Shown here piece after piece: positions 6,579-14,281 of a stretch of DNA of 17,009 bases. Source of the DNA: Saprospiraceae bacterium (lineage in GTDB: Bacteria > Bacteroidota > Bacteroidia > Chitinophagales > Saprospiraceae). The notes beneath the pieces were generated by a model, which did not search any database, had not been told where the DNA came from, and saw nothing but the letters and a program-made list of their open reading frames with translations. The DNA is taken from NCBI GenBank assembly GCA_004297645.1, contig SCUG01000753.1, forward strand, positions 1-17,009, written 5' to 3'. Position 1 is the stretch's first letter; each line of letters starts with the position of its first letter. The translations under genes and the position numbers were made by a program.

Positions 6579-8197
6579 GTGAAGTAAAAACAAGAAAAAC
6601 AGCCGGAGAGCTGAATGTGAAAAGGGCTTTCCTTGAATCGGGAATTGAAGTCAACCCGATATACACCGCCGAAGATGTGGAGTACACAGGGATAAAAAAT
6701 GAGATGCCCGGAGAGTACCCATTCACACGGGGCATCCACCCCGCCATGTACCGGAAGGCGCCATTTACGATTCGCCAATATGCCGGATTTGCCTCGCCGG
6801 AAGAGACCAATGAGCGTTTTCATTTTTTAATAAAAAATGGCCAGACTGGCCTGAACGTAGCCTTCGACCTGCCCACACAATGCGGGTTGGATTCTGACAA
6901 CCCCGCTGCCCTCGGAGAAGTTGGCCGCGTGGGAATGGCAGTTGATACCCTGGACGATTTTGAAATTGCCTTTAATGGCATTGACTTTGATAAAATCACC
7001 GTTTCATTGACCATCAATGGCTCTGCCATCATTCTCATCGCCATGTATATTGCCTTGGCAGAAAAACGGGGATTCGACATTCAAACCCTCAGAGGTACAG
7101 CGCAAAACGACATCCTGAAAGAATTCATCGGACGGGGAACCTGGATTTTCCCTGTGGATAAGTCGGTGAAATTAGTAGTGGACACTATTGAATACTGCGC
7201 AGAACATATCCCTAAATACAGCCCCGTAAGTGTTTGCGGATACCACATTCGTGAAAGCGGCGCAAACCCCATCCAGGAAATGGCGTATGCCTTTTGCATC
7301 GCCAAAGCTTACACAGACGGCGCTCTGAGCAGGGGCATTGATATAGACGATTTTGCATCCCGGCTTTCATTCAACTTCGACATTTACGGCAATCTGTTTG
7401 AGCAAATAGCCAAATTCAGAGGGGGCCGGCGGCTTTGGGCAAAAATCATAAAGGAAGAATATGGGGCTAAAAATGATAAGTCTTGCTGGCTGAGGATGAT
7501 CGCGGGCGGCGGCGGCGGCGGCCTTACCAAAGAGCAGCCCGAAAACAATATCATCCGAAGCGCCTATTATGCCCTCATTAGTGCACTGTCCGGCACCCAA
7601 ACAATGGCGCTTTGCAGTTATGACGAGGCCTACACCATTCCCACCGAAAAATCAGCGGAAATTTCTTTGCGAACCATGCAGATTTTGATCTATGAAATGG
7701 GCATTTGCGACACCGTAGATCCACTCGGCGGTTCGTATTATGTGGAAGCATTGACCAACCGTTTTGAAAAGGAAATAGCGAAGGAAATAAAACGAGTGGA
7801 TGAGTGGGGAGGCATAGTGAACGCAGTGGCCACAGGCAAAATTCAGGAGTCGGTGTCAAAACAAGCATACGAGCGTGAAATGGGCATACAGACTGGCGCA
7901 GTGCCGAAGGTTGGCGTAAATTTATTTACCCGGAAAGAAGACCCAAAACCGGTAGATTTTCACCCCTACAACCAAAAGGCGGCAGATAATCAAATTGAAA
8001 AACTGAAGAGAATTAAGGCAACGAGGGACCATGAAAAGGTTCAGGAGTTGCTGGCAGCCATTAAAGCAGATGCACAAGCTGGCAAAAATCTTATGCCTCC
8101 CATCATTGCCGCTGTCAAAGCTTATGTGACGGTGGGAGAGATTGTCCAGGTGATGAAAGATGTCTTTGGCGAATTTGATGAACCGATATTTTTTTAG
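6575..8197 (+). CDS. Acyl-CoA mutase large (catalytic) subunit, methylmalonyl-CoA mutase family
   Basis: This 540-residue TIM-barrel subunit lacks a B12 domain. Aligned by eye to Propionibacterium methylmalonyl-CoA mutase, Y69 (their Y89), Q177 (Q197), R187 (R207), H224 (H244) and R263 (R283) are kept. Y and R at the two specificity positions suggest a substrate with a free carboxylate, such as a substituted succinyl-CoA, unlike isobutyryl- or hydroxyisobutyryl-CoA mutases. Other pocket positions differ: the HSQTSGW loop is replaced by IAGGGGG (I309 for H328, G311 for Q330), N366 aligns with C347, and F287 with N267. The wider pocket could fit an aryl group, consistent with converting (2-aminophenyl)succinyl-CoA to (2-aminobenzyl)malonyl-CoA. 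That substrate is inferred. No MeaB/ArgK-type chaperone is in the window. It starts in an ATGA overlap. Confidence 0.92.
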   Translation: MSEVKTRKTAGELNVKRAFLESGIEVNPIYTAEDVEYTGIKNEMPGEYPFTRGIHPAMYRKAPFTIRQYAGFASPEETNERFHFLIKNGQTGLNVAFDLPTQCGLDSDNPAALGEVGRVGMAVDTLDDFEIAFNGIDFDKITVSLTINGSAIILIAMYIALAEKRGFDIQTLRGTAQNDILKEFIGRGTWIFPVDKSVKLVVDTIEYCAEHIPKYSPVSVCGYHIRESGANPIQEMAYAFCIAKAYTDGALSRGIDIDDFASRLSFNFDIYGNLFEQIAKFRGGRRLWAKIIKEEYGAKNDKSCWLRMIAGGGGGGLTKEQPENNIIRSAYYALISALSGTQTMALCSYDEAYTIPTEKSAEISLRTMQILIYEMGICDTVDPLGGSYYVEALTNRFEKEIAKEIKRVDEWGGIVNAVATGKIQESVSKQAYEREMGIQTGAVPKVGVNLFTRKEDPKPVDFHPYNQKAADNQIEKLKRIKATRDHEKVQELLAAIKADAQAGKNLMPPIIAAVKAYVTVGEIVQVMKDVFGEFDEPIFF

Positions 8198-8252
8198 CAA
8201 AAGCGAATAGTGTTTAATGCGTGAATGGGAGTTTTCCAAAATTGCGCAGTCT

Positions 8253-8323
8253 TTCCGAGCGGCAGGGTTTTCCCCGACATTTTATCGGGGAAAAACCTGC
8301 CGCTCGGAATACCAGCATTTTTT
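8253..8323 (+). terminator. Long hairpin followed by T6, possible intrinsic terminator or REP-like element
   Basis: Arms 8253-8277 and 8285-8309 pair at 24 of 25 positions around a 7-nt loop. A T6 run begins at 8318, nine nt after the stem. The stem is much longer than an ordinary terminator and the U tract is displaced, so it may be a palindromic repeat that also slows RNA polymerase or stabilises the upstream mutase mRNA. Confidence 0.5.
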
Positions 8324-8383
8324 GAGGGGATATTTTAATAGACTTGTTGCGACAGGACTTCGGAGAAGTCCAACATTGGTGGA

Positions 8384-8401
8384 ATCTTATTTCGAACACG
8401 T
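8384..8401 (+). repeat. 18-nt sequence shared with the 14146-14266 element
   Basis: The string atcttatttcgaacacgt occurs here and at 14248-14265, in both cases at the right end of a hairpin-rich intergenic block just before a start codon. At 14146-14266 it forms the right arm of a terminal inverted repeat; here the matching left arm is missing or too degenerate to recognise. A 6-bp hairpin (ggactt / aagtcc, 8355-8371) lies just upstream. Confidence 0.75.
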
Positions 8402-8418
8402 AACTTAATAGAAATAAC

Positions 8419-9600
8419 GTGAGTCTGAAAAATAAGACCATATTGAGTTTGGAGCAGGCGCTAACCCTGCCCTATGCAACCGAGCGGTTTGCACAAATGG
8501 GGTGGCGCGTGATACGCATCGAGACTGCCGGCATAGCCGGGCAATCGCGTCCGGGCGACCCCAACAGGTACATCGGGGAAGATACGGGAGTAGAGGATTT
8601 GCATGCGTATTTCATCGCCCCGAATCTTGGAAAAGAAGCCATCACCCTCGACCTGAAAAACGAGGCTGACCAGCAAATGCTCAAACGCATCATCAAAGCG
8701 CTGAAGGTGGATGTGTTCATGTGCAACACCCTGCCGAAAAGGTACGCGCAGTTCGGGATTGATTACGACACACTCAAAGAAGCCAACCCGCAACTGATTT
8801 GGTGCGGCATTTCGGCCTTCGGCCCCGAGTATCCCGGCCGTGCCGGTTATGACCCCGCATTGCAGGCTATGCTGGGCTTTATGTATCTTACCGGCGAACC
8901 AGACCGCGACCCGCTGCTGTGCGGCCTGCCTATTATTGACCTCAAAGCCGGCGATGAGGCCTTCGCACAGGTGCTGCTGGCCTTGCTCGAACAAAAGGAA
9001 ACCGGCAAAGGCAAAAGGATAGACATTTCCATGGCGCAATGTGCCGCATCGTGGTTGATTACTGCCTTGCCGCAGGCGCAGTTTGCCGCAGGCAAAAACA
9101 AACTATTTAAAAGGAGTGGCAATGAGCATAGAAGCTTTGTTCCCTCCAATTGTTACCCCACTAAAGATGGTTATGTTTATCTTGCCATAGGCAACGACAT
9201 GCAGTGGCAGAAACTCACCGAAATCGAAGGGTTTGAGCATTTAAAACAAGAGAATCGGAAAACCAATAATGGCAGAAAGCTGGATAAAGAAAACATCTAC
9301 GCAGGCATCAGAAAAGGGTTGGAAAATTATACCACCGAAGCGTTCATAGAAATTTGCCTGACATTCGGCCTGGCCGTCGCTCCGGTGAATGATGTCAAAC
9401 AGGTTGGAGCGCTGGATTTCATCAAAAAACTCATGGTGAAAACGGTATTGCCGAATGGCAAAAATGTAGCGCTTTCCCCCGCCCCTATGAACACGGAATA
9501 CCTCGAAGCCAACAACTACATGATGAAACTGCCGCCAAGACTTGGCGAGCACAACAGCAAGATTTTCCAGGAAGCCGGAATACGCACTAAACACACTTGA
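8419..9600 (+). CDS. iaaL: CaiB/BaiF (class III) CoA-transferase, probable (2-aminophenyl)succinate CoA-transferase
   Basis: This 393-residue protein begins with GTG. The family pattern is clear: an N-terminal nucleotide-fold segment ending in GWRVIRIE, SRPGDPNRY (43-51), LGKEAITLDLK (70-80), AGYDPALQAMLG (142-153), the probable catalytic aspartate D174 in LPIIDLKAGDE, and TGKGKRIDISM. Class III enzymes pass CoA from an acyl-CoA to a carboxylic acid through an aspartyl-CoA thioester. In the iaa pathway IaaL-type enzymes load CoA onto arylsuccinates before the mutase step. The symbol is given on context and family, not on direct comparison. The CoA donor is unknown; indoleacetyl-CoA made by the following IorAB is an attractive candidate. 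It follows a 221-nt hairpin-rich gap and its stop overlaps the iorA start (TGATG). Confidence 0.85.
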   Translation: MSLKNKTILSLEQALTLPYATERFAQMGWRVIRIETAGIAGQSRPGDPNRYIGEDTGVEDLHAYFIAPNLGKEAITLDLKNEADQQMLKRIIKALKVDVFMCNTLPKRYAQFGIDYDTLKEANPQLIWCGISAFGPEYPGRAGYDPALQAMLGFMYLTGEPDRDPLLCGLPIIDLKAGDEAFAQVLLALLEQKETGKGKRIDISMAQCAASWLITALPQAQFAAGKNKLFKRSGNEHRSFVPSNCYPTKDGYVYLAIGNDMQWQKLTEIEGFEHLKQENRKTNNGRKLDKENIYAGIRKGLENYTTEAFIEICLTFGLAVAPVNDVKQVGALDFIKKLMVKTVLPNGKNVALSPAPMNTEYLEANNYMMKLPPRLGEHNSKIFQEAGIRTKHT

Positions 9601-12600
9601 TGAAGAACAAAGTAGTCGAAATATTAACTTCATACAGCACACCTCGCCAGGTGAGTGCCATCGGCAATGAAGCCATTGCGAGGGGAGCGCTCGAAGCCGG
9701 GGTGAGCGGGGTGTTCTCCTATCCCGGAACGCCCTCCACGGAAATATCCGAGGTGTTCAACATGGTCTGCAACTTTCAAAGCAATTTTGAAAATGAAGAT
9801 GACTACCCCCAACTGATAAAAAACAGAGTCTATTTCGAATACAGCATCAATGAGAAAGTAGCCCTCGAAAAAGCAATAGCTTATTCTATCGGTAACAAAA
9901 GTGCCATGTGCGTCATGAAAAACGTGGGCATGAATGTCGCCTCGGATGCATTGATGTCGGTTACTTACCAAACCATTGTTGCTCCGTTGGTAATTGTCGT
10001 TTGCGATGACCCCGGCTGCCATTCGAGTTCAAACGAGCAAGACTCCAGGTATTGGGGAAACATGGCATCGGCTCCGGTATTTAATCCTGCTACTCCGGGC
10101 GATGCTTACCGCATGACGAAAGAGGCATTCCGGCTATCGGAGGCATTAAGACTACCTGTGCTCGTGCGCACAACAACCAGAGTGTCCCATTCCAGGGGAA
10201 TGGTAGCGTACAACGAAATCAGGCCTGCCATCAGGCAGCCTTTTTTCGAGAGAATGCCTGAACACATCAACATCCCGGCCCGGACAGCCGCTGCCCACAA
10301 AAAACTGCTCGAAAAATTGGGCAGTGACACTGTCACCCCATTTTTCGCCGAATTCAATCGAACCTATTTTCCCGGAAATAAAGAATACGGCATCATTTCG
10401 AGCGGAGTCGCCACGAGTTATTTACTCGAGGTCGTCCACAGGAATGAGCTTTCAGAAAAAGTAGAAATCCTGGACCTTGGGTTGATTTACCCTTCGCCGG
10501 AAAACGACATCCTGTCATTTTTAAACAAAGGATTTAAGAAAATACTCGTACTCGAAGAACTCAACCCCATCATAGAAAATGCGACGAGAAAAATCGCCCA
10601 GGTACATCGGGTAGAAACTGAAATACTGGGGAAAAACTTTGGCGGCATTGGCTCAACCGGAGAATTTTCTCTTGAAATAATTGACACTGTTATTGGCGCC
10701 TTTTTCGGGCAGAAAACTGTGAAGTACAAAGAAGTGGAAGGACTCGAATCCTTTTCTCAAAATTTACCGCCCCGCCCGCCCGCCCTGTGTTCGGGGTGCC
10801 CTCACAGGGCGTCTTATTATGCGCTCAAGCTGCTCATTCCCAGAGAAAATGGGGAAGTGATTCTTTGCGGAGATATCGGCTGCTCAGGCTTAGGCGCCTT
10901 GCCTCCCCTGAAAATGATAGACACCATTAACCACATGGGAATGAGCATTTCAATGGCACAAGGATTGGCAGAAGCCATGAAAGAAAAAGGAGGAAAGGTG
11001 ATTGCAATGCTCGGAGATGGCACTTTCTTTCATTCCGGAGTCGCTTCGTTGCTCAATGCAGTTTACACCAAAAGCAACCTGCTCGTTATCATTTTTGACA
11101 ACCGCACCATCGGCATGACCGGCCATCAGGACCACCCCGGTGCGACGCATCTCGACAAATACAACCAAATAGAAATACTCCCCCTTTTGAAAGGCATGGG
11201 AATAAAGAATGCCGAAGCAATCATGCCTTTCGACATGAAGGATACCTACCACAAAATTGAAAAAGCTTTAGCCACAGAGGGGGTGTCTGTTTTGGTTTCA
11301 AAAGCGCCCTGTGTATTCCTTCCGGAATACAAAGAGTTCGCACGGCAAGATGCGAAAATTACCGTTGACCATTCCCGCTGCAATACCTGCCAAAACCATT
11401 TGGACCACGAAATATACTGTTCCCGGCGGGGCAGCTCCCAATCCAATTTGTCGAGGGCTATTGCCAAGATAAAAGCAGATAAGCCGGTAGATGCCAGAGA
11501 CCTTGCCTGCCCGGCCAACATCTGCAATCACGGTTTTTTCCACTCCATCCTCGAAAAGGATTATAAAACAGCCCTCGACATGGTGAGGGATAAAATGCTC
11601 TTCGCACGGGCTTGCGGGGATATTTGCCACCGCCCGTGTGAGCTATTCTCCGGCCATAGCCCTGAGTCAATCGTGCCGGTAAAGCAATTGAAAAAATACG
11701 TTTCCGGCATCGAGGCGAATTTCAGGGATTTCACCAATGCCAAAGAACGCATCAGGCACAGCGCGCCCAAAGGTAAATCTGTGGCGGTTGTTGGCGCTGG
11801 CCCGGCAGGTTTAAGCGCCGCGTATGACCTCGTCCGGGAAGGCTATCAGGTGGAGGTATTTGAAAAAGAAGCCGCAGCCGGCGGGTTGATAAAATACGTG
11901 ATACCGGATTTCAGAATGGACAAAACGGGATTCGACTTCGAGGTGGGCCAATTGGAAGAATTGGGCGTTGTGTTCCATTTTAAAAAGGCATTGGGAAAAG
12001 GCATTCGGCTGGAGCAGCTCAGGAAGGATTTCGACAGCGTCATCCTGTCATTGGGAATGGGCAAAGTGAAACCCTTGCCGGCCGTAGCTGACAATTTGCC
12101 TGCAAACAGGTGGTCTGATGGACTTGCGTTTTTAAAAAAGTACAACAACAAATCACTTCCCATCGCCGGGGGCTCCCGAATTCTTGTAATAGGAGGAGGC
12201 AACAGCGCTATGGATGCGGCGCGGGCGGCAAAACACCATCATGCCTCGAACGAAGTGTTTGTCAGTTGCATTGAATCGCTCGAAACCATGCCTGCCTTTG
12301 AAGAAGAAGTGAAGCACGCCCGTGATGAAGGTATCGTGATAATGCCTTCCAGCTACGCCCATCAGTGTTTGGAGAATGGCAGCGTAACGGTTGTTTTACA
12401 TGGCTATATTTCCAGAAGTTTGCTCAAAACACTGGAAGTGGATTATATCGTCGTTGCCATTGACCAGGTTGGTGAAACCGGAGATTACGCCGAAGTTGGG
12501 GCAGAAAACCTGTCGGAGAAAGGCAGAATCATTGCGGACGAGCACAACGGTTTATCCAACCTCAGCAATGTCTTCGTTGCCGGAGACATTTGTGCCGGAA

Positions 12601-12983
12601 ATCACATGAGCCTCATTGGAGCTATTGCCTCCGGGAAAAGGGCCGCCGTGGGCGTGCGTCAACAATTGGAAGGATATAATTTCCCGTATGAAGGATTGAA
12701 TGCGCTGCTCGGTTTAAACGGAAAAAGAAAAGAGCAACATGCTTCCCTGCCTTTCAATGCCAATGGCAGTTTAACTGAATTCTTAAGCAAGTTCAACCTG
12801 TTTCAATCCTGTGAAAAATGTAATCACTGTATAGACAATTTAGGGTGCCCGGCTATGATTAAAGCCGATGGGAAAATTGTGATTGACCAGGCCAAATGCA
12901 CCAAATGCGGATTGTGCATTGATGTCTGCCCGAATGATGCCATTTCATGGGCAGAGAATGGAAAGATGGAAAGCGTTTTTTGA
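9600..12983 (+). CDS. iorA: Indolepyruvate-type 2-oxoacid oxidoreductase alpha subunit with inserted GltD-like NAD(P)/FAD module
   Basis: This 1127-residue protein would oxidise an arylpyruvate and CoA to aryl-acetyl-CoA plus CO2. Residues 15-590 form the IorA core: SYPGTPSTE (40-48), LCSGCPHRA (396-404) and a thiamine-diphosphate motif beginning GDG (472-474) and ending FDNRT. Residues about 590-1025 are GltD-like: cysteines C594, C597, C607, C637, C642, C672, C676 and C680, the FAD motif GAGPAG (732-737), the NAD(P) motif GGGNSA (865-870), and VFVAGDICAG (991-1000). The C-terminus regains the IorA ferredoxin part with C1071/1074/1077/1083 and C1100/1103/1106/1110, two 4Fe-4S sites. Ordinary IorA is about 600-650 residues. 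The insertion suggests that electrons reach NAD(P)+ directly, perhaps besides ferredoxin. The ATG overlaps the preceding stop; a TTG one codon earlier is less likely. Confidence 0.92.
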   Translation: MKNKVVEILTSYSTPRQVSAIGNEAIARGALEAGVSGVFSYPGTPSTEISEVFNMVCNFQSNFENEDDYPQLIKNRVYFEYSINEKVALEKAIAYSIGNKSAMCVMKNVGMNVASDALMSVTYQTIVAPLVIVVCDDPGCHSSSNEQDSRYWGNMASAPVFNPATPGDAYRMTKEAFRLSEALRLPVLVRTTTRVSHSRGMVAYNEIRPAIRQPFFERMPEHINIPARTAAAHKKLLEKLGSDTVTPFFAEFNRTYFPGNKEYGIISSGVATSYLLEVVHRNELSEKVEILDLGLIYPSPENDILSFLNKGFKKILVLEELNPIIENATRKIAQVHRVETEILGKNFGGIGSTGEFSLEIIDTVIGAFFGQKTVKYKEVEGLESFSQNLPPRPPALCSGCPHRASYYALKLLIPRENGEVILCGDIGCSGLGALPPLKMIDTINHMGMSISMAQGLAEAMKEKGGKVIAMLGDGTFFHSGVASLLNAVYTKSNLLVIIFDNRTIGMTGHQDHPGATHLDKYNQIEILPLLKGMGIKNAEAIMPFDMKDTYHKIEKALATEGVSVLVSKAPCVFLPEYKEFARQDAKITVDHSRCNTCQNHLDHEIYCSRRGSSQSNLSRAIAKIKADKPVDARDLACPANICNHGFFHSILEKDYKTALDMVRDKMLFARACGDICHRPCELFSGHSPESIVPVKQLKKYVSGIEANFRDFTNAKERIRHSAPKGKSVAVVGAGPAGLSAAYDLVREGYQVEVFEKEAAAGGLIKYVIPDFRMDKTGFDFEVGQLEELGVVFHFKKALGKGIRLEQLRKDFDSVILSLGMGKVKPLPAVADNLPANRWSDGLAFLKKYNNKSLPIAGGSRILVIGGGNSAMDAARAAKHHHASNEVFVSCIESLETMPAFEEEVKHARDEGIVIMPSSYAHQCLENGSVTVVLHGYISRSLLKTLEVDYIVVAIDQVGETGDYAEVGAENLSEKGRIIADEHNGLSNLSNVFVAGDICAGNHMSLIGAIASGKRAAVGVRQQLEGYNFPYEGLNALLGLNGKRKEQHASLPFNANGSLTEFLSKFNLFQSCEKCNHCIDNLGCPAMIKADGKIVIDQAKCTKCGLCIDVCPNDAISWAENGKMESVF

Positions 12984-13591
12984 TGAAAGGAACCGTCAAA
13001 ATATTGGTAGCGGGTGTAGGAGGACAGGGTGTTGTCTTTTTTACCGATTTGTTGGTGGAAGCTGCCATGCATGCTGATATTCCAGTTGGTAGCAGCGAAA
13101 TTTACGGGTTGGCGCAAAGGGGCGGGTCTGTGACGGCAGGCATCACATTCGGAGAGCACACACATGGGTTTCTGGAGAAAGCCGGCGTGGACATACTCGT
13201 TGGGCTGGAGCCGCTGGAAGCACAACGGTGCGCAGCGTATTTGCACCGGGGAAGCACAGCCATAATTGACAACAATAGAATTTACCCCTATGCAGTAAAT
13301 GCCGGAATGGAGGCCTACCCCGATGTTGAAAAATTCATTGAGTTTCTAAAGGAGAATATCCGGAAAGTGGTTTACATCGCAGATGATTTAGGCTCATTAG
13401 AGCCAGCAGTCAGAAATCTATTTGTGTTGGGAAAACTTTCCGAAGAAGAGACGTTTCCAATACCCGATCAATATTTGGTAAAAGCCATTGAAAACATTGT
13501 TAAGCCAGGCTCTGTGCAGGCAAGCTTACAAGCCTATAAGGCCGGAAGAAGAAATAATGAATTGATGTATCCCGTCAAAAAGGGCTGGTAA
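12983..13591 (+). CDS. iorB: Indolepyruvate oxidoreductase beta subunit
   Basis: This 202-residue gamma-type subunit of the 2-oxoacid oxidoreductase family begins KILVAGVGGQGVVFFTDLL, the diagnostic GxGGQG motif. It continues with SSEIYGLAQRGGSV, as in IorB proteins. It partners with the thiamine subunit encoded immediately upstream. The ATG at 12983 overlaps the iorA stop by 1 nt and puts the conserved domain at residue 3, matching family length. A longer frame opening at 12947 would add 12 residues inside iorA and is not favoured. Conversion of indolepyruvate to indole-3-acetyl-CoA is the expected reaction with IorA; phenylpyruvate or hydroxyphenylpyruvate could also be substrates. Confidence 0.93.
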   Translation: MKGTVKILVAGVGGQGVVFFTDLLVEAAMHADIPVGSSEIYGLAQRGGSVTAGITFGEHTHGFLEKAGVDILVGLEPLEAQRCAAYLHRGSTAIIDNNRIYPYAVNAGMEAYPDVEKFIEFLKENIRKVVYIADDLGSLEPAVRNLFVLGKLSEEETFPIPDQYLVKAIENIVKPGSVQASLQAYKAGRRNNELMYPVKKGW

Positions 13592-13651
13592 TTGAACTAC
13601 CATTGAATTTTGAGCGGATACGAATTGATAAAAAACGGTAATGCTCATACC

Positions 13652-14143
13652 ATGAATAACTTGATTGAAATCAAATTCAGACTCAACGGTAAAGAAACAA
13701 AGGTGAAGGTAAAACCTGCTCTGCTGTTGATAGACATGCTCAGGGATGAGCTGAAATTAAAAGGCACGAAGCCCGGTTGCCTCGAAGGCGAATGTGGCGC
13801 CTGCACAGTCATCATAGATGGTGATGCTATCAATTCCTGCATGTACCTGGCGATAAATGCAGATGGCAAAGAAGTGACCACCATTGAAGGGCTTGGCTCG
13901 CAGGACAACCCGTTGGAGTTGGTTCAGGAAAAAATGCTTGAGCACGGAGCTGTTCAGTGCGGGTTCTGCTCTTCTGGAGTTATAATGACTATCAAAGCTT
14001 TCAGTGACAAAATGAAAGCCTCCGGCAAAACACCCACAAGGGAGGAGTTGAAGAAAAGCCTCGAAGGTAACCTGTGCAGATGCACGGGTTACGTGAAAAT
14101 AATTGATGCCGCTGAGGCGGTTTACGATGATCAACCATCCTAA
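13652..14143 (+). CDS. Molybdenum hydroxylase (xanthine dehydrogenase family) 2Fe-2S subunit
   Basis: This 163-residue protein has the two-cluster pattern of XdhC/CoxS/HcrC subunits: C43, C48, C51 and C63 (CLEGECGACT onward) for the plant-type [2Fe-2S] cluster, and C103, C106, C142 and C144 (QCGFCSSG, LCRCTGY) for the second. It passes electrons between molybdopterin and FAD in a three-subunit enzyme. In the iaa scheme the enzyme hydroxylates indoleacetate, or its CoA ester, at C2 with water to give the oxindole. I chose ATG 13652 because it gives the usual length of about 160 residues with the ferredoxin domain at the N-terminus. A TTG at 13610 would add 14 unconserved residues. It lies 60 nt after iorB. 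Confidence 0.92.
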   Translation: MNNLIEIKFRLNGKETKVKVKPALLLIDMLRDELKLKGTKPGCLEGECGACTVIIDGDAINSCMYLAINADGKEVTTIEGLGSQDNPLELVQEKMLEHGAVQCGFCSSGVIMTIKAFSDKMKASGKTPTREELKKSLEGNLCRCTGYVKIIDAAEAVYDDQPS

Positions 14144-14145
14144 GA

Positions 14146-14266
14146 AACGTGCGCAAAATAAGATGTGTGTTTTTTCGGCGGCTTCGCCGCCGAAAAAAAC
14201 ACACCCTTGTTCTTTTTGAGGCCGCCGGAGGCGGCCTCAAAAAGAACATCTTATTTCGAACACGTT
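14146..14266. repeat. Compound palindrome: terminal inverted repeat enclosing two hairpins (three-way junction)
   Basis: Outer 20-nt arms at 14146-14165 and 14247-14266 match at 17 of 20 positions. Inside are two hairpins. The first, at 14166-14203, has stem ends tgtgtttttt...aaaaaaacaca and a core cggcggc-ttc-gccgccg with one bulged base. The second, at 14209-14247, has perfect 18-bp arms and a GGA loop. The RNA or cruciform would be a three-way junction. It fills almost the whole gap between the 2Fe-2S and molybdopterin subunit genes. The right arm shares 18 nt with 8384-8401, which suggests a dispersed element family. Confidence 0.88.
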
Positions 14267-14281
14267 CCTAATTCTAATAAA

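Larger units (their letters stand above)
8198..8418. other. 221-nt intergenic region between mutase and CoA-transferase genes
   Basis: This gap interrupts an otherwise near-continuous gene string. It contains a 57-nt hairpin (8253-8309), a small hairpin (8355-8371) and an 18-nt segment shared with another intergenic element (8384-8401). The only open frame, 8217-8408, runs through these structures and resembles nothing. No clear promoter is visible. Confidence 0.6.

Noticed and set aside
6195..8197. Classical propionate-pathway methylmalonyl-CoA mutase
   Set aside because: The subunits are split, several pocket residues differ, no epimerase, carboxylase or MeaB gene is adjacent, and the context is aromatic/indole catabolism.
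8217..8408. Short plus-strand open frame of 63 codons in the mutase/CoA-transferase gap
   Set aside because: It lies across a 57-nt hairpin and repeated DNA, with no recognisable protein features.
12947..12982. Earlier ATG for iorB inside iorA
   Set aside because: It adds 12 residues before the GxGGQG domain; the 1-nt overlapping ATG at 12983 fits the family and operon style.
13610..13651. TTG start for the 2Fe-2S subunit
   Set aside because: It would add 14 unconserved residues; ATG 13652 gives the normal length and domain start.
14165..14281. In-frame N-terminal extension of the molybdopterin subunit starting at 14165
   Set aside because: The 39 codons translate the hairpins of the 14146-14266 palindrome and match no family sequence; ATG 14282 begins directly at the conserved domain.
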